From the NCBI GenBank assembly GCA_036583965.1, contig JAZBQD010000014.1:42692990-42756989 (forward strand): 64,000 nt of DNA, in the 5' to 3' direction. The position numbers and the translations under genes are program-made. Of the stretch, positions 14,480 through 26,485 are shown in pieces (within the stretch, counting starts at the first letter, position 1; every line of letters starts with the position of its first letter). This DNA is from Prunella strophiata. Taxonomy: Eukaryota > Chordata > Aves > Passeriformes > Prunellidae. Under the pieces are notes generated by a model, which saw only the letters and a program-made list of their open reading frames with translations, searched no databases and was not told the DNA's origin.

Positions 14480-14860
14480 TAAATAAGCTGTTGAGCTGCT
14501 GATACCTGATCCCATATTGGTTCATAATTTATCTTGAATATTAATTAACTTAATTAGTCAGATGAAACATTAATTACACAAATAAATATTTTAGAGCTAA
14601 ACTAAAAGTGAGAAATCTCATTCACTTTCTGATAAAATTGTTGATCTGTCAGTACTGGATTCTCAGCCACTGAATGAATAAACTCTTTGCTTCTCATATG
14701 CAAATATTCTCTTACTGTGATCTAATAGATTAGAGAGGTTTTTTTACACATAGGTTTTTCAAGGTCAAAGATTAATGAGAAGTTATGATAAATATTATTA
14801 GCTAGATATGACATTTAACACACTTTAAAGTAATTAATCTCTTAGGACATGTAGGCAAAT
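14480..14860. promoter_or_regulatory. Candidate homeodomain-site cluster (possible DBX2 enhancer)
   Basis: Within about 40 bases (14541-14577) there are three TAAT/ATTA-type homeodomain cores: TTAATTAA, TTAATTAG and TTAATTAC. More TAAT cores follow near 14770, 14800 and 14831. Homeodomain proteins of the neural tube bind such cores, and distal enhancers of developmental genes commonly lie tens of kilobases upstream. The cluster is about 21 kb 5' of the DBX2 start. This is an inference from motif density in an AT-rich region where TAAT is common by chance, so confidence is low. Confidence 0.2.
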
Positions 14861-17800
14861 TGTGGTGTTTATTATACAAGGATGCATTGCAAAGTTATTT
14901 CATACATGGGGGATTTTCAAAGTCCCGCACGATGACATTGATGTAGTGCTACTACTCTGTTATAATCTTTGTATATTATTTAAGTGTAACAAATACTTCA
15001 TTCACTGCCTGCCCTAAACTTTGCATTTGATGACATTCTTGCTGCTGTGTTAATATCGGGTCTATTAAGCTGGACCTCATGGTCCATTACCCTTTCTTTA
15101 GGCCTGACCCCATGAAGTTTAAGGGTCTTGAGCACAGTGTGAAAAAGCAAAGGGTTTCACTCTCACCCAAGGAGCTCATTAGGACTTTATAGAAACACAA
15201 AAAATACTCACACAGTACCAACATTTGCACTGAGGGATACTCACCAGACAAACAGCCTGGTGTCAGGAGGTGTTCATTGTTCCCTTTTTCCAGGCCTGCA
15301 CACCAATTTAGCAGGCTAACTAAAGGGATCACTCATTTGTAATCCCCCATTTCAGCCTTTGTAGCAGAGATTCATTTGCCAGCATCTTTTAACTCTGCTT
15401 CCTTGAAATTCCCATTTCACTTAGGACAGTGTATTTGAAATCAACTGGCTACTTGAAATACACTGGCTAGGATTACACTTGCCAAACGCTACAGTGGGAT
15501 TTGGAGGTTGTCTTTGTTTGCTGCCTCAAGGCAAGCAAACAGTCATTCACAGTACATCTTTAAAAGACCTTTTCGCAAATCATTTACTGACAGAGGGCCA
15601 GGTTCTGCTTTGTTTACCTGCCTTGAATAATGCTCCTTTTCTCCTAGATTTTAGCTGATTTACTGAAGGAGTAAGGAGCTACAAAAGCTGCAGAAGGCTG
15701 TCAAAGTCCGACCCTAATCAAGATAAGAATAAGGAACTGCTCTCTCTTCTGCCACTAATGAAACAAGTTTGCACTTCTTGGGCTGGAGACCGTCTGTGCA
15801 CCTGTCTCCACAAAGTGTCAGCATCTTTGGCAAATATGCTGTGTGCTGCTAGCGGCTGATAGCACAGTTCACTATGGCTTTGGGTGCAGTATAAAAATCT
15901 CCCTATATCATCAATACATCATTAAGGCTTTTGCAGTATTCAGTCTCTGAGCACAATGACATAGGTTGTGTCTCAACCATATTTTAAACGGGTTTTCTTT
16001 TATAGCTAAGACTCAGACATGAAACCCCTAAGTACTGATTTTTAATTCATTCTCATTTTTTGAAAATTGATGCTCACTGCCTTGGGCAGCAGCAGCCAGC
16101 TGTCTGGGTGGCAACCTTTGGTATAGTTTTCAGAATTTCCACACTTCCCATAAACACAGGAACAACAGATTTGCAGACCAAAGGGATTCACTTTACACCA
16201 AATCCAAAGGGTTTTATGTTTTCAGGCAAACAGAAAAAATTGTTTAGATATTTTTTTTTCTGGCAAAGATTCCTTTTAATATTTCACAATAAAGTATCTT
16301 TACACCAGGAGAAGCTATTTAGCAGCCTAGCAATTTCTCACATTCTCTGTGAGATGTTTTGCTCTAAGAAAGAGCAACTGACATTAAAATAACTACAGCT
16401 TTGGGTTTGGCCATGTGTGAAATCTGAAGTAGGAAAATTGTTGTTCATACATAAATGGCATTTAGGTGGTTATTCCTACTATTCCCTTATGTTGATATAC
16501 ATTACACTATGAAATCAGTGGAGAAACATACAGCAAGAATTTGTTAATTAGTTTTAATATAACAGCAACAGAAAAGTAGTACCGTATGACATCTGTATAT
16601 TTTGGTTATGAGCAAAACTAGTTTTGTTAGTTCCTGTCTAATTTTTTTAATTCAGAAAGAGCTACCATGTAAGTAAATTTGGTGCCATCAGTGGATACAA
16701 TGTAAAATAAATACAAACCAAACAGTCTGTTAAGGAAATATCATAATCTCTTCAGAATCACCAGAATGGATTTGGGTCACTGTTATAGTTCAGGAATGCT
16801 GTACATTTGCTGACAAATAAGTTCACAGTTAATGAGCCCTGCCTGGAGTCTTAGGTGGGATTGATTCACTACTGCAGCCTAGCATAGAAAAGCTTGTGTC
16901 CTGCTTGTTTGTCAGCCATTACAAAGCTAAGTCCTCAAATCTCCATGGTCACAGTTTGGTTACTTTTTTTAGTTGCTATGCCATCTCTATATAATTTTCT
17001 TGACCCATAAATTTACATCTCTGAGAGTTTCCTAGCCCCAGCCCACAAATGTTTTATCTATTTACTCTTAAGTAAAATAGTGACTATAATTTTGAAAGGG
17101 ATTACAGGAGGAGATGAAGAGGCCAATGAAAAAATCTGCACTTAATTTGAAGGCAATCCAAAAGCTAAATGGAAATGTGGAAAAGGATGCAATCAGAGAA
17201 GGTAAAAAGGGAAGGAATCACTGGTCATCTGAAATGACCAGTGAACATGCAGTGAAAATAGTGATTTTTTGAAGATAGCAGCCACCTACACCTTTTCAGT
17301 ACCTTCAACAAGTGGCAGGGCCAAAGGACAAAACATGAAACCAGTTAACAGCAATTCCAGCATAGCCCCTAACAACAGTGTGTTCAAAATTACTCATGTG
17401 AAGACTCATACTATCCCCATTGCGAAGTCACTGAGTTTATCTTAACAGCTCTTCAGAGATAATTAAACTGATCTGATACTGCTGATATCTGGATTCAGGA
17501 AGTTGCAGAGCCAGTTACACAATCGATTTTGGAATCTCTGCTTTGGGGATGCAGAGATGGGGGCTTGAAGGGGCAGAGGTATTTAAACAAACAGTGTAAT
17601 TTCTGCAGTGAATGTCTGATTGCAGCCTAGGACTTTGGCCTTTGGCCTCCAAATTTATTTAATCTGAGACACAGTCAAGACACTGCAAACAGGAAGGCTC
17701 CTGAAGCTATCACATCAATAATCTGTAAATTTCACTTTGTTCTCTCACAAGCAAAACAAACAAACAAATGTAGAACCCATTCTTCCAGCTACTGTTGTTC

Positions 17801-18219
17801 TTAATTACAATGCAGAGGAAGAGTTAAGTCAGCAGTTAATTAAATGGAGTCCAGTAAAAGTCATTCTTTTTAATCCTAAATGTATACTGCTTGAAAGTGT
17901 GTTAGGTAAAGTGTAGCATAAAAATTAACTATAGGTCATTGACAACTTTAATATTTCCTGTATGGATTTGTTTGCATTCTTAAACAGGCAGAGGCCAGGT
18001 GTAACATTATCTTTCAACATTTTTCAGGGTAGTATTTGTATCTTAGATGAAATAATTTCTTGAAATAAGTGGCATGTTTACTTTGGGTTCTGTTGTGTTT
18101 GCCAGAACTTCATGTCCAGGTGCTGGGGCCAAGTCCTTGGTGAGGTGGGAGAAGCTAAAAAATAGCTCTGATAGAACTGCTCAACTTGAAAGTTTTCTTC
18201 AGACTTACTTGAAAGTAAG

Positions 18220-18945
18220 TAGAAATAAGATGTGCAAGGCCAAGGCCCACCTGGAATTAAAACTGGTCAAAGATGTCAAGGACAAGAAGAAGAGCTTCTT
18301 CAAATACACCAATAACAAAAGGAAAACAAAGGATAATGTGGGCTATTACTAAGTGGAGGGGAGGGCCTGCTAACAGAGAACACAGAGAAGGCCAATGGAA
18401 TCCTGGGTTGCATTAGGAAGAGCATTGCCAGCAGGTCCAGGGAGGTGATCCTGCCCTTTCACTCAGACCTGCTGAGGCCACATCTGGAGTGCTGTGTCCA
18501 GTTCTGGGCTCCTCAGTGCAAGAGAGACATGGAGCTCCTGGAGTGGGTCCCACAGAGGATGACAAAGCTGATCAGGAGAATGGAACAGCTCTCTTATGAG
18601 GAAAGGCTGAGGGGGCTGTGCCTGTTCAGCCTCAAGAAGGAATGACTGAGAGGGGACTTTGTCAATGTCTGTCAGTATCTGAAGGGAGGGTGTCAAAAGG
18701 ATGTTTCCAGGCTCTTCTTGGTGGTGCCAAGCAATAGGACAAGAGGCAACATGAGGCAACTTTACTGTGCAGGTGGCTGAGCACCTAGAACAGATAATCC
18801 AGAAAGGTTGTGGAGTCTCTCTGCAGATATTCAAGACACTTCCTGGCCATTGCAATGTATTCTAGGATGACCCTGCTTGAGCAAGGAGGTTGGATTAATG
18901 TCACACTGTGGTCCCTTCTAATTTTACACATTCTGTAATTCTGTG
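18220..18945 (+). mobile_element. CR1 LINE fragment, internally deleted, + strand
   Basis: From 18220 to about 18350 the + strand encodes residues typical of CR1 ORF2 just before the reverse transcriptase core (KAKAHLELKL, then VKDVKDKKKSFFKYTNN). From about 18390 it jumps to the 3' end of ORF2, recognisable by the [14 protein letters not shown] and [20 protein letters not shown] segments, and continues through the CR1 3' end to an ATTCTGTAATTCTGTG tail at 18926-18941. The whole reverse transcriptase core is missing between the two parts. Reading-frame breaks confirm that it is dead. CR1 is the dominant non-LTR retrotransposon of bird genomes and is usually 5' truncated. Confidence 0.88.
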
Positions 18946-19910
18946 AAATTGAGGATTCTAAGCACTCTCAATGAATAGTTATAATGTATCTATGACTAAA
19001 TATAACTCATACTGACTTTTATGTTTTACATGTCTGCATGTACAGCTCTTTGTATAACGAACGATGACTAGCCGATCTCTAGACCTTCCAGTTATATTAA
19101 CACCAAAAATGTAAAAGTAATACAGTACAGTAAGAATAATATAACAACAGAACTTAGGATAACTAATAGGACAACCAGAATAGGTGTAAAATAAATTGAT
19201 GCTTTATAGTGTTAATTTTGTAAAAATAAACCAGATGTGTAGCACCTATAAGGATCATACATGAAATTCAACAGAACCTCAAAAAATTGTATGGTGCCAT
19301 TCAATTATGTAAGAGTAGTAGATATTCTAGTGTGGTATCAAATGGCAAAAAAATCATGCAGGCAGGTTTAGATGAGAACAAAGGAAAGGATGAGTACATG
19401 AGATTTGAAGAGAAGGAATTACTGCATGAGGTGCAAAAATTGGGCTAAAGTCTAATAAGGGCAAATGATGCTGGGATATTACAAATGCATCTTCAAGATT
19501 AGTTACTATACTAAAACACAGCTATGGGTTTGAAATCTAGGAAAAAATCAGAGAGGTAACTGGACTTTGAATCAAAACAGTGTAATATCTTTTAAGTTGG
19601 ACACAGTAATAAAAACCCCCATACTGTCAGCAGCTGATAAGTGTCAAAGAAAAGCCTGTAAGTGACAAAGAGAAGATCCTGTAACAGTGACTGGCAATAA
19701 TATATTTCAAGTATCTTGAGAATAAAAATGGCCTCCCATTTAAGATGGCATGAGAACAGTCAGAAAACCACACAGTCATAAATCCTGAAAGTGACCTATT
19801 TCATAGTCACTTCTGACCTTCAGAAATTGCATTCCCAACTTGGGACATTATCAGTTCCTACACACGGAAATTTCAGGCAAGTGTTGTCCCTGGAATGTGT
19901 AGAGGATTTT

Positions 19911-19936
19911 AGTTTCACACTGATTAGTGTGAAACT
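19911..19936. repeat. Perfect inverted repeat, 11-bp arms, 4-nt loop
   Basis: AGTTTCACACT at 19911-19921 is the exact reverse complement of AGTGTGAAACT at 19926-19936, separated by GATT. It would form a small hairpin in single-stranded DNA or RNA. It is short compared with a microRNA precursor. Confidence 0.85.
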
Positions 19937-20057
19937 TGGTATTTTAGCATCAAATCAAGTGACAATAGTAACATAATGCAAGTTTTCAGTTTTGTTAAAG
20001 AACTTTTAGGCAAAAATGATCAAGAAAGTATTTTCCAACTAAAACTACTTTGTACTA

Positions 20058-20086
20058 CAAACACTTACTTTGTCAGTAAGTGTTTG
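20058..20086. repeat. Perfect inverted repeat, 12-bp arms, 5-nt loop
   Basis: CAAACACTTACT at 20058-20069 is the exact reverse complement of AGTAAGTGTTTG at 20075-20086, with loop TTGTC. This second perfect hairpin lies within 180 bases of the one at 19911. Confidence 0.85.
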
Positions 20087-20734
20087 ACTAGCTGTAATGA
20101 TGATGTTATTTTCTTCTTCAGAGTATAAAGTAAGACATTTAAATGACATGAGTGTGTGGCGAAGAAAGAATAGAAGTAATTGTATACAAAGGAATAGGCA
20201 CTATGCAAATACCTGGCTAGATTACAATCTAACTTAATTGAGTAATTGATCACATCCTTTTGACTTCTATTTCAATGAATTGAGAAGAGGGTTTAAATAG
20301 AGGTTACTTGGTGCAGTAATGTTCTTATTGTGGTTAATGCAGAATCAAAGTTTATGTACATAGGACTGACAGAATGGCCAACAGTGATAGGTAAAATAAC
20401 ACATGGTAAAGATGCCAGAGTGCCTTTCCCCTAGCAACTACATTTCTTTGTAACATTAGTGTATCTCCTAAATAATTTCTTCCTGTTGGCCCAGAGTTCC
20501 AGTTAATTGATCCCTTGAATACATGCTACCTTGATATAATTTGTTCTATTAAAGAAAAACCCAGTAAACCACAAGAATTGTTTCAGTAATTATTTGGAAA
20601 GATAACTGGCAAACACATGAATAGATACACACTTGTCAGCATAGATATAAAGGAAAATTGTGTTTAACTAACACAACTAACTTCTTCATGGGAAAGACAA
20701 TGAAAACTGACAGGTGTGAAGCAGGAGACATCCT

Positions 20735-20865
20735 AAGTTGACTATGAACAGGCTTTTTGATTTAGCATCACATAAAAGATTGATATGTACCATCATTAAA
20801 TGTGGTATTGATGGTGGCACCTTACACTGGGGAAAAATGGTTCCCTAAATGAGGTAAGAGGATAG
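20735..20865 (+). mobile_element. Possible ancient LINE reverse transcriptase relic
   Basis: Allowing one frameshift in a T run near 20755, the + strand reads DYEQAF then DLASHKRL, followed by a KCGIDG-like and a TLHWGKNGSLNE-like stretch. This follows the order of the CR1/L2-type reverse transcriptase block in which an aspartate-containing KAFD motif precedes SH..L, a CG-D-W segment and a WI-NWL segment. The match is short and diverged, and no flanking RT motifs are clear, so it remains tentative. Confidence 0.35.
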
Positions 20866-22825
20866 TATTAAATGGATAGAAATTTAGCAATGTCATAAGA
20901 ATCGTAATGAGAATTAGGTTTAGAATTTCCTCCAGTATGGATACTCGTGCAAAGGAGAGAAAAATTATAAGCTTGAATTGTTGTGAAAAAAGAGAAAATG
21001 ACTGTATGAAATATAGATATTTTAAAGTAATGAATCTTAGACCATATTTATTGTCAAAAATTATTCTTGCATTTCTTTAAAAATAATTAGAGAAAAGGTT
21101 TTTAGAGTAATAACAGAAACTCAAATACAATACCTAATACCTGTAAAAATTTGGGAAAGGAAATATCTTCTTTGCTATTTGTTTGCTTGGAGACCAAAAT
21201 GTAAATGAACAGCTACAGTTTGATATGTTACTTTGGCCTTACTTCAAAAGCAGACAGGCAAAGAATGCAAAAGACACAGAGCACAGGTAGTAACACAGTG
21301 TATCTCATATATGAGGAGCTTCTAATCTACAGAAAAGTCGACTCTTTCCATGGCAGCCTGCAAGGAATAAAAAGAATAAAAAAATGATTTGCTATGCACA
21401 GTCCTGTATTTTCACCACAGCATAGTTTATGCTTACAGCTTTGCACCTCATGACACTCTGAACCTCATCACTCTCAAAATATTTAAGATATAATCTTAAA
21501 CTCCAGTGAAATCTTAATCTTAGTATTAACACATGCTTGAAATAAGTGTCCATGTCAGGAAAAAGACACCAGTACACCAAGAAAATGAACACTATTTTCT
21601 ATTCATATTTGGAAAGTATTCCTAAAATGGATAATGTTCTTTTCACTAATTTTGACTCATGAATTTTCTAAGTGAAATTCCCAAATTGGGCAAGACCCAT
21701 AACAGAGGTTAGACAGAGCTTTCATTTTTATATTTGTCTTCATAAAGCCTGTGTAACCCTTAGGGCAAAAATACCAGTGCTGGTTCACATGGCTTATAGT
21801 AGTTAATTTCCAAAGATCTAAGTACCCACCTACTGACTATAATAGTTTTTGTCATTATTAGCTCAAGCAGAAACCCTAGGAAGTTTTAATCATACAGTTT
21901 TAGCCAGATCCTTAGCAGACATAACCTTTGAAGCATGATTATACATCCCCTGTGTGTATGACACTGGCCCAAACAAATTTCTCACCAGCTTCTGGGCAAC
22001 TACAAAACATGTATTTTCACGAGTTAAACACCTCATGGGCTCTGAGTTCTCCTAGGCTATGGGAGTCTGTCACCCCAAGGGAGATGTCAGCACCCCAATG
22101 GCCGTCACAGGCCTAAGCCTTCACTGGAGCACACATTTTTCACCAAAATTTCTGTAAGTATCCTTTTTGTTCAACAGAATCCAGGTGTGTATAATGGATG
22201 GAAAACCAGATTACACCCAGTAGTTAGGGCCTCCTTCAGCCAAAAGACATCCAGTTACAAGATGATACCCATTTTTATGCTTTAGCCAGGTGTACAGCTA
22301 GTCAGCCTCAGGACAGCTAATGCCAAGCCTAGAGCAATCCCACAGCAGAATGTGAGGAGTCTTCCCCAGGTCACAGATTGGGGCTTTTCTTAATGCCTTC
22401 TCTCCTGCCCCACAGACCTCCTAGTCCTCACTGTGCTCATCTTAAGTGACATGGCATGTGATACACAAAATAAAAAAAAATAACCAAAACAGTATTTTGG
22501 TTTAAAAAGGGCTATCTGCAAAAATAGGAATTAATATTTTTTACCTAGAAGATGCTCAAATACACCAGAACTTGAGGTTTTGTGGATCCTTGTCTTAATC
22601 ACAGTACAAGGACCCATAAATAGAGGTTGTACAGAAAGATCTAGAAATATTGTTTCTTCACCACCTTCTCTCAGCTCAGAAAGGGAGCTTTCTCTTGAGA
22701 AAAGAGAAATACTGTAAAGCCTGTCATATGGAATACTCACAACTATAACATGATTAAAAATTGGTTTTTATGTTGCAGCACTGTTTACACAGACCTGTCA
22801 CCAGGAACTTTGTTCCTGAATACTA

Positions 22826-23590
22826 GAATAAATTCATTGGATAATTCAGGTTGGAAAGACCTCAGGCTAGTCCAATAATCAATAGTCCAATCTCCTGCTC
22901 ATAGCAGGGTCACTTCTGAGTTCAGACCAGATTGCTCACAGTTTTATCCAGTTAGGTCTTAAAAATCTCTGGGGATGGAGACTTCACAGCCTCTCTAGGA
23001 AGTTTCTACCACTGTCCAATTGCCCTCATGGGAATTTTATTTTTTTTTTTCTATCCAGTTTGAATTCCTTGTTTCAATTTATGCCTATTGCCTCCTGTTC
23101 TCTCCCCATGCTCTGCTGTGAAGAGCCTGACTCTATCTTCCTGCTAACCTCCCCAAAGGTACTGGGGGGCTGTTGGTTGCCCCCTGAGGCTGTGTCTCTT
23201 TCAAGCTGAACTAGCCCAGTCCCTTCAGTTTCTGCTCTCTGGGCAAGTGCTTCAGACCCCAATCAGCTTCAGGACAATGCTGAACTCACTGCAGTTTATC
23301 AATCTCTTTCTTGCATTTGTGTGCTCAAAACTGAATGCAGCACCTAGATGTAGCCTAACAAGCATGGAGGAATGGGGAACAAATCCCTTCCCACAGCCCA
23401 AAGGCTGCATCCCTATTCACACCAGAGGCAGCCTGGCTGTCCTTGCTGCCAGGGCACATGGTTGGTTGCCTACTGGGCCCCCAGGGTGGGTCCATTCCTG
23501 CAGAGCTGTTCCCCAGCCTGGGCTGCTGCAGTGCTGCTTGGGGACAGCACTTCAACTTCTCCCTTGCTGATTCTCACAAGGTCCCGTTAG
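22826..23590 (-). mobile_element. CR1 LINE 3' fragment, - strand
   Basis: Read on the - strand, the element ends at the left with the characteristic CR1 3' terminus (around the AATTCAGGTTGGAAAGACC text at 22842-22860 on the + strand). It continues rightward through the familiar antisense text for the ORF2 3' end and non-coding region: the block around 23090-23260 and the block about accompanying ageing of the coding frame at 23280-23560. All open frames inside it are short and interrupted. Family assignment within CR1 is not attempted. Confidence 0.8.
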
Positions 23591-26460
23591 CTCTTGCAGT
23601 TTCCCAGACTTTTGGGGGATGGTTGCAACATTTGCCTTTCCTGACTTTCTCCAGTTGTTAGGGGCCTTCCAAGGACAACAGATAATAGAGAATCATGTTT
23701 TAAACATGAGGACATAGTTAAATGTAATTTGCTCCTATTTGTTCCAGAAGGAAAAAAAAAAAAAAAAAAAGTTTAACAATGTTAGGAAGACATCACTTTG
23801 TTCAAAGACCTCAAATGCAGTGGGTGAAATCTAGGCTCTCTGGAAACCTCTGACAAAGATCTTGTTGCCTCCAGAGGGAAATGTAATGGCATTTATAGTT
23901 CAGTTAGGGCTTGGGTTTCCTTGCTCTGAAGCTGTATTTATCAAAGTAATTGAAAGCAACTTTTATTTTTTAAAAGGTACCTCTGTTTGCTCCAGGCATA
24001 ATTCAAAGTCTCTGACAATAGAAAGACTGCTTTATTTAAGTTAGATTAGATCAGATGTTTAATATAAAAAATTCTGTAATTAATTAACTCTGTTAATCGA
24101 AGGAAAAATAAAAAAATCTGCATGGAACTTCTTGCTGTACAAAGTTTGGAGGGTTTGTACTGTGTCTTTCCTATTAGATATTATTTTAATGGCAATGAAC
24201 ACAGAAAATTTTCAGGAGAGATTAAAATAATGCAACGAGTCCTTTTTTTCTAATTAATCTCAGAAAACTGCAGGTTTTACTGCTGCTGGAACGCTCAGGC
24301 AAAGCGTATTTATTTTACTTGTTTAAATCTAAAAGTTACTTTATCTAAAATTGTCTTTCTACCTGACAATCAAAGAATTTGTGTGTTCCTGTAGGGATTA
24401 AGTCAGGAAGCAGTTTTCAACAACAACAAATTGAAACGTTTACACAAGGAAGTGTTGCTTTTATAAGTGATGGGAAACTTCAAATTTGATTACAAGCAAC
24501 CTTTGGCTTCCTATCTGTTCAACAATAGGCCATGTTGTTAAGGGCAATTTCCATGCACAGCATGTGGGTCCCATTTTTTCATCCTTAGACATGGTTGTTT
24601 ACTGTTCAGAACTGTTTATGCATTTTAATCAGGCTTATTCAGCAGCCCTTAATAAATCACCACTAAGTGAATGTACCAAAACAAGAACTATTATACAGGA
24701 TTTGTTCCCCTTATGCAGTATTTGCTGCCCTCAGGTTCCACTGGATATAAAAATAAAGAGTAAATGGGTAATTGAGTCAAAAGAATAATTATGAGACATA
24801 TGATTTTAATGCCTTTTGCTGAGAAGTTGCCTCCAGCAACTTCCGTTAGCTACAGGAGCCTGCCTTTAAATTCAGCTCGGGCCAGAATGACTTAACAATT
24901 GGAACCTGCCTTCAGCTCATGGCACTGGAAGGCTTTTTGAGGGGATGAAGCTGACAGCCCAGTTCCTTCCTGGCAGACGTTTACATGAGACAAGGCAAAA
25001 GTCACAGAGATAAGTGCTTAAACATTCAGGTATCTCGGGGTCTGCAAACAATGGAGGAAAGCACTGTTAGTAAAAAACTGTTACAAAGAAGTAAATAGAT
25101 AATTTTAGTTGCTAATATAAGAAACACCCACAGAAGAATTCTTTTTGCATAGTCTGGTGAACAAAAAACTTTCCAAAGGAGTTTCAATAAATAGTAATGG
25201 TTGCATTAATAAATGTTTTCTGAGATAGCTCTACTACATAAATAGAAAAATTTCCAGGAATGAAGGAGTATTTAATCTTGAAAGATTTTTCCAATCCGGC
25301 TTTAACTGGATTTCACTGGATTACTATCCCTTCCTGTGACAAACAGGGGAATTTTATAGACATATAGATCATGTGCAGGAAAGATGTGACACCCATGGCA
25401 TGGTGCCCTACATATGTCAAAGAGTAATGTCTGGGATAAACAAAGTAAAATACTTAAGTATTTGTATTTGAATACAAAAAAGGCTTGTACTATGTAGGGC
25501 AGAGCTTCCCAGAAACTACTGTTGAAATGCAAAATATCATTTTGGTGATTATTTTGCAGGTTCCTTGCCTTGATCTGTCAGTTTGCCCTACTGAGGCCAC
25601 TCGGAGAAATGAAGGTGGGTAAATTTGAGATCTGTTGCTCTTACCTGCAGAAATCCTGCTTCCTTTTGAGTCAGAATTCTTGGTCAGGCTACCCAGCCCC
25701 GATGCTGCTCATAGCCATAAAAGCTTTGTCCAGCAGTCAGCAGACATGCAAGACTCCCCACCTACTCTCCAGCTGGATCACAACCCCTACTGCAGCTTTG
25801 CAGACCTTTCCTCCTCTCCCCCAGCCTCTGAAATTGCTTGGGTAGCACTTTGGCTGGTTTTCTAAAAAACAGGATATTTGGGGTTTTTGCTTCAATCTGT
25901 TACTGTTACCATGATAATAAACATTTGTGAACAGAAAAATTGCCACAACATAACTAAACTCTGATAGCTAAATAGTGAGATTTCCTGTGGGAAATTATAT
26001 GTATGGATCTGTGTTCCATAAGCCCAACTAATATAAATTATCATCTTGACTTTAGTGGTGCTCAGTTATGGTGATGAGCATGGAATCTAACCTTTCAGCT
26101 AGCTGGATCAAGAAGGCTCAAACCTTTCAAGAATTACCACACTGAAATACTGTTTTCTTCAGTAACACCTTGTCTAGACCTACACAAAAGATGGACCCTG
26201 AATTGTGCAGGCAAAGTGCTCAGTTACTAATATCAAACTGGCAATTGTGGCATTCTTCCTTTGAAAATAGGTTACAGTCATTTCACATGCAGAAAGAGAA
26301 AATATGTCTTTCCTTTGATAAATGAATAACTACTCAACAATAATGCTGCTTTATTAAATTGTTTGTTCTTGGGCAAAATGTGGCCAAACCTGTTTCTTGT
26401 GCATCACTTGCAATCAATGCCCAGCTCAGACCATGTTGGACTCTTCACCCTGAATTTAGA

Positions 26461-26485
26461 TTTTTTTTTTTTTTTTTTTTTTTTT
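26461..26485. repeat. Poly-T run, 25 bases
   Basis: Uninterrupted T on the + strand. No retroposed body is recognisable next to it on either side. Confidence 0.95.

Larger units (their letters stand above)
8266..18219. other. Intergenic DNA, no gene recognised; possible regulatory stretches
   Basis: No recognisable coding exon or RNA gene. A short direct repeat of ACTCATA-type units lies at 8539-8570, and a TA/TGTA microsatellite at 11626-11716. From about 14040 to 15000 the sequence is AT-rich with many TAAT cores. From about 15350 to 15900 it is of mixed composition without obvious repeats. Both stretches have the look of non-coding regulatory DNA, but conservation cannot be tested from one sequence. 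Confidence 0.5.
18946..22825. other. AT-rich, heavily decayed intergenic DNA
   Basis: No intact gene. Several short open segments in changing + frames lie between about 19330 and 20440, and a reverse-transcriptase-like stretch at 20735-20865 is listed separately. Two perfect short hairpins sit at 19911-19936 and 20058-20086. The remainder shows no recognisable structure. It may be an old, mutated retroelement, but I cannot name one. Confidence 0.4.
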
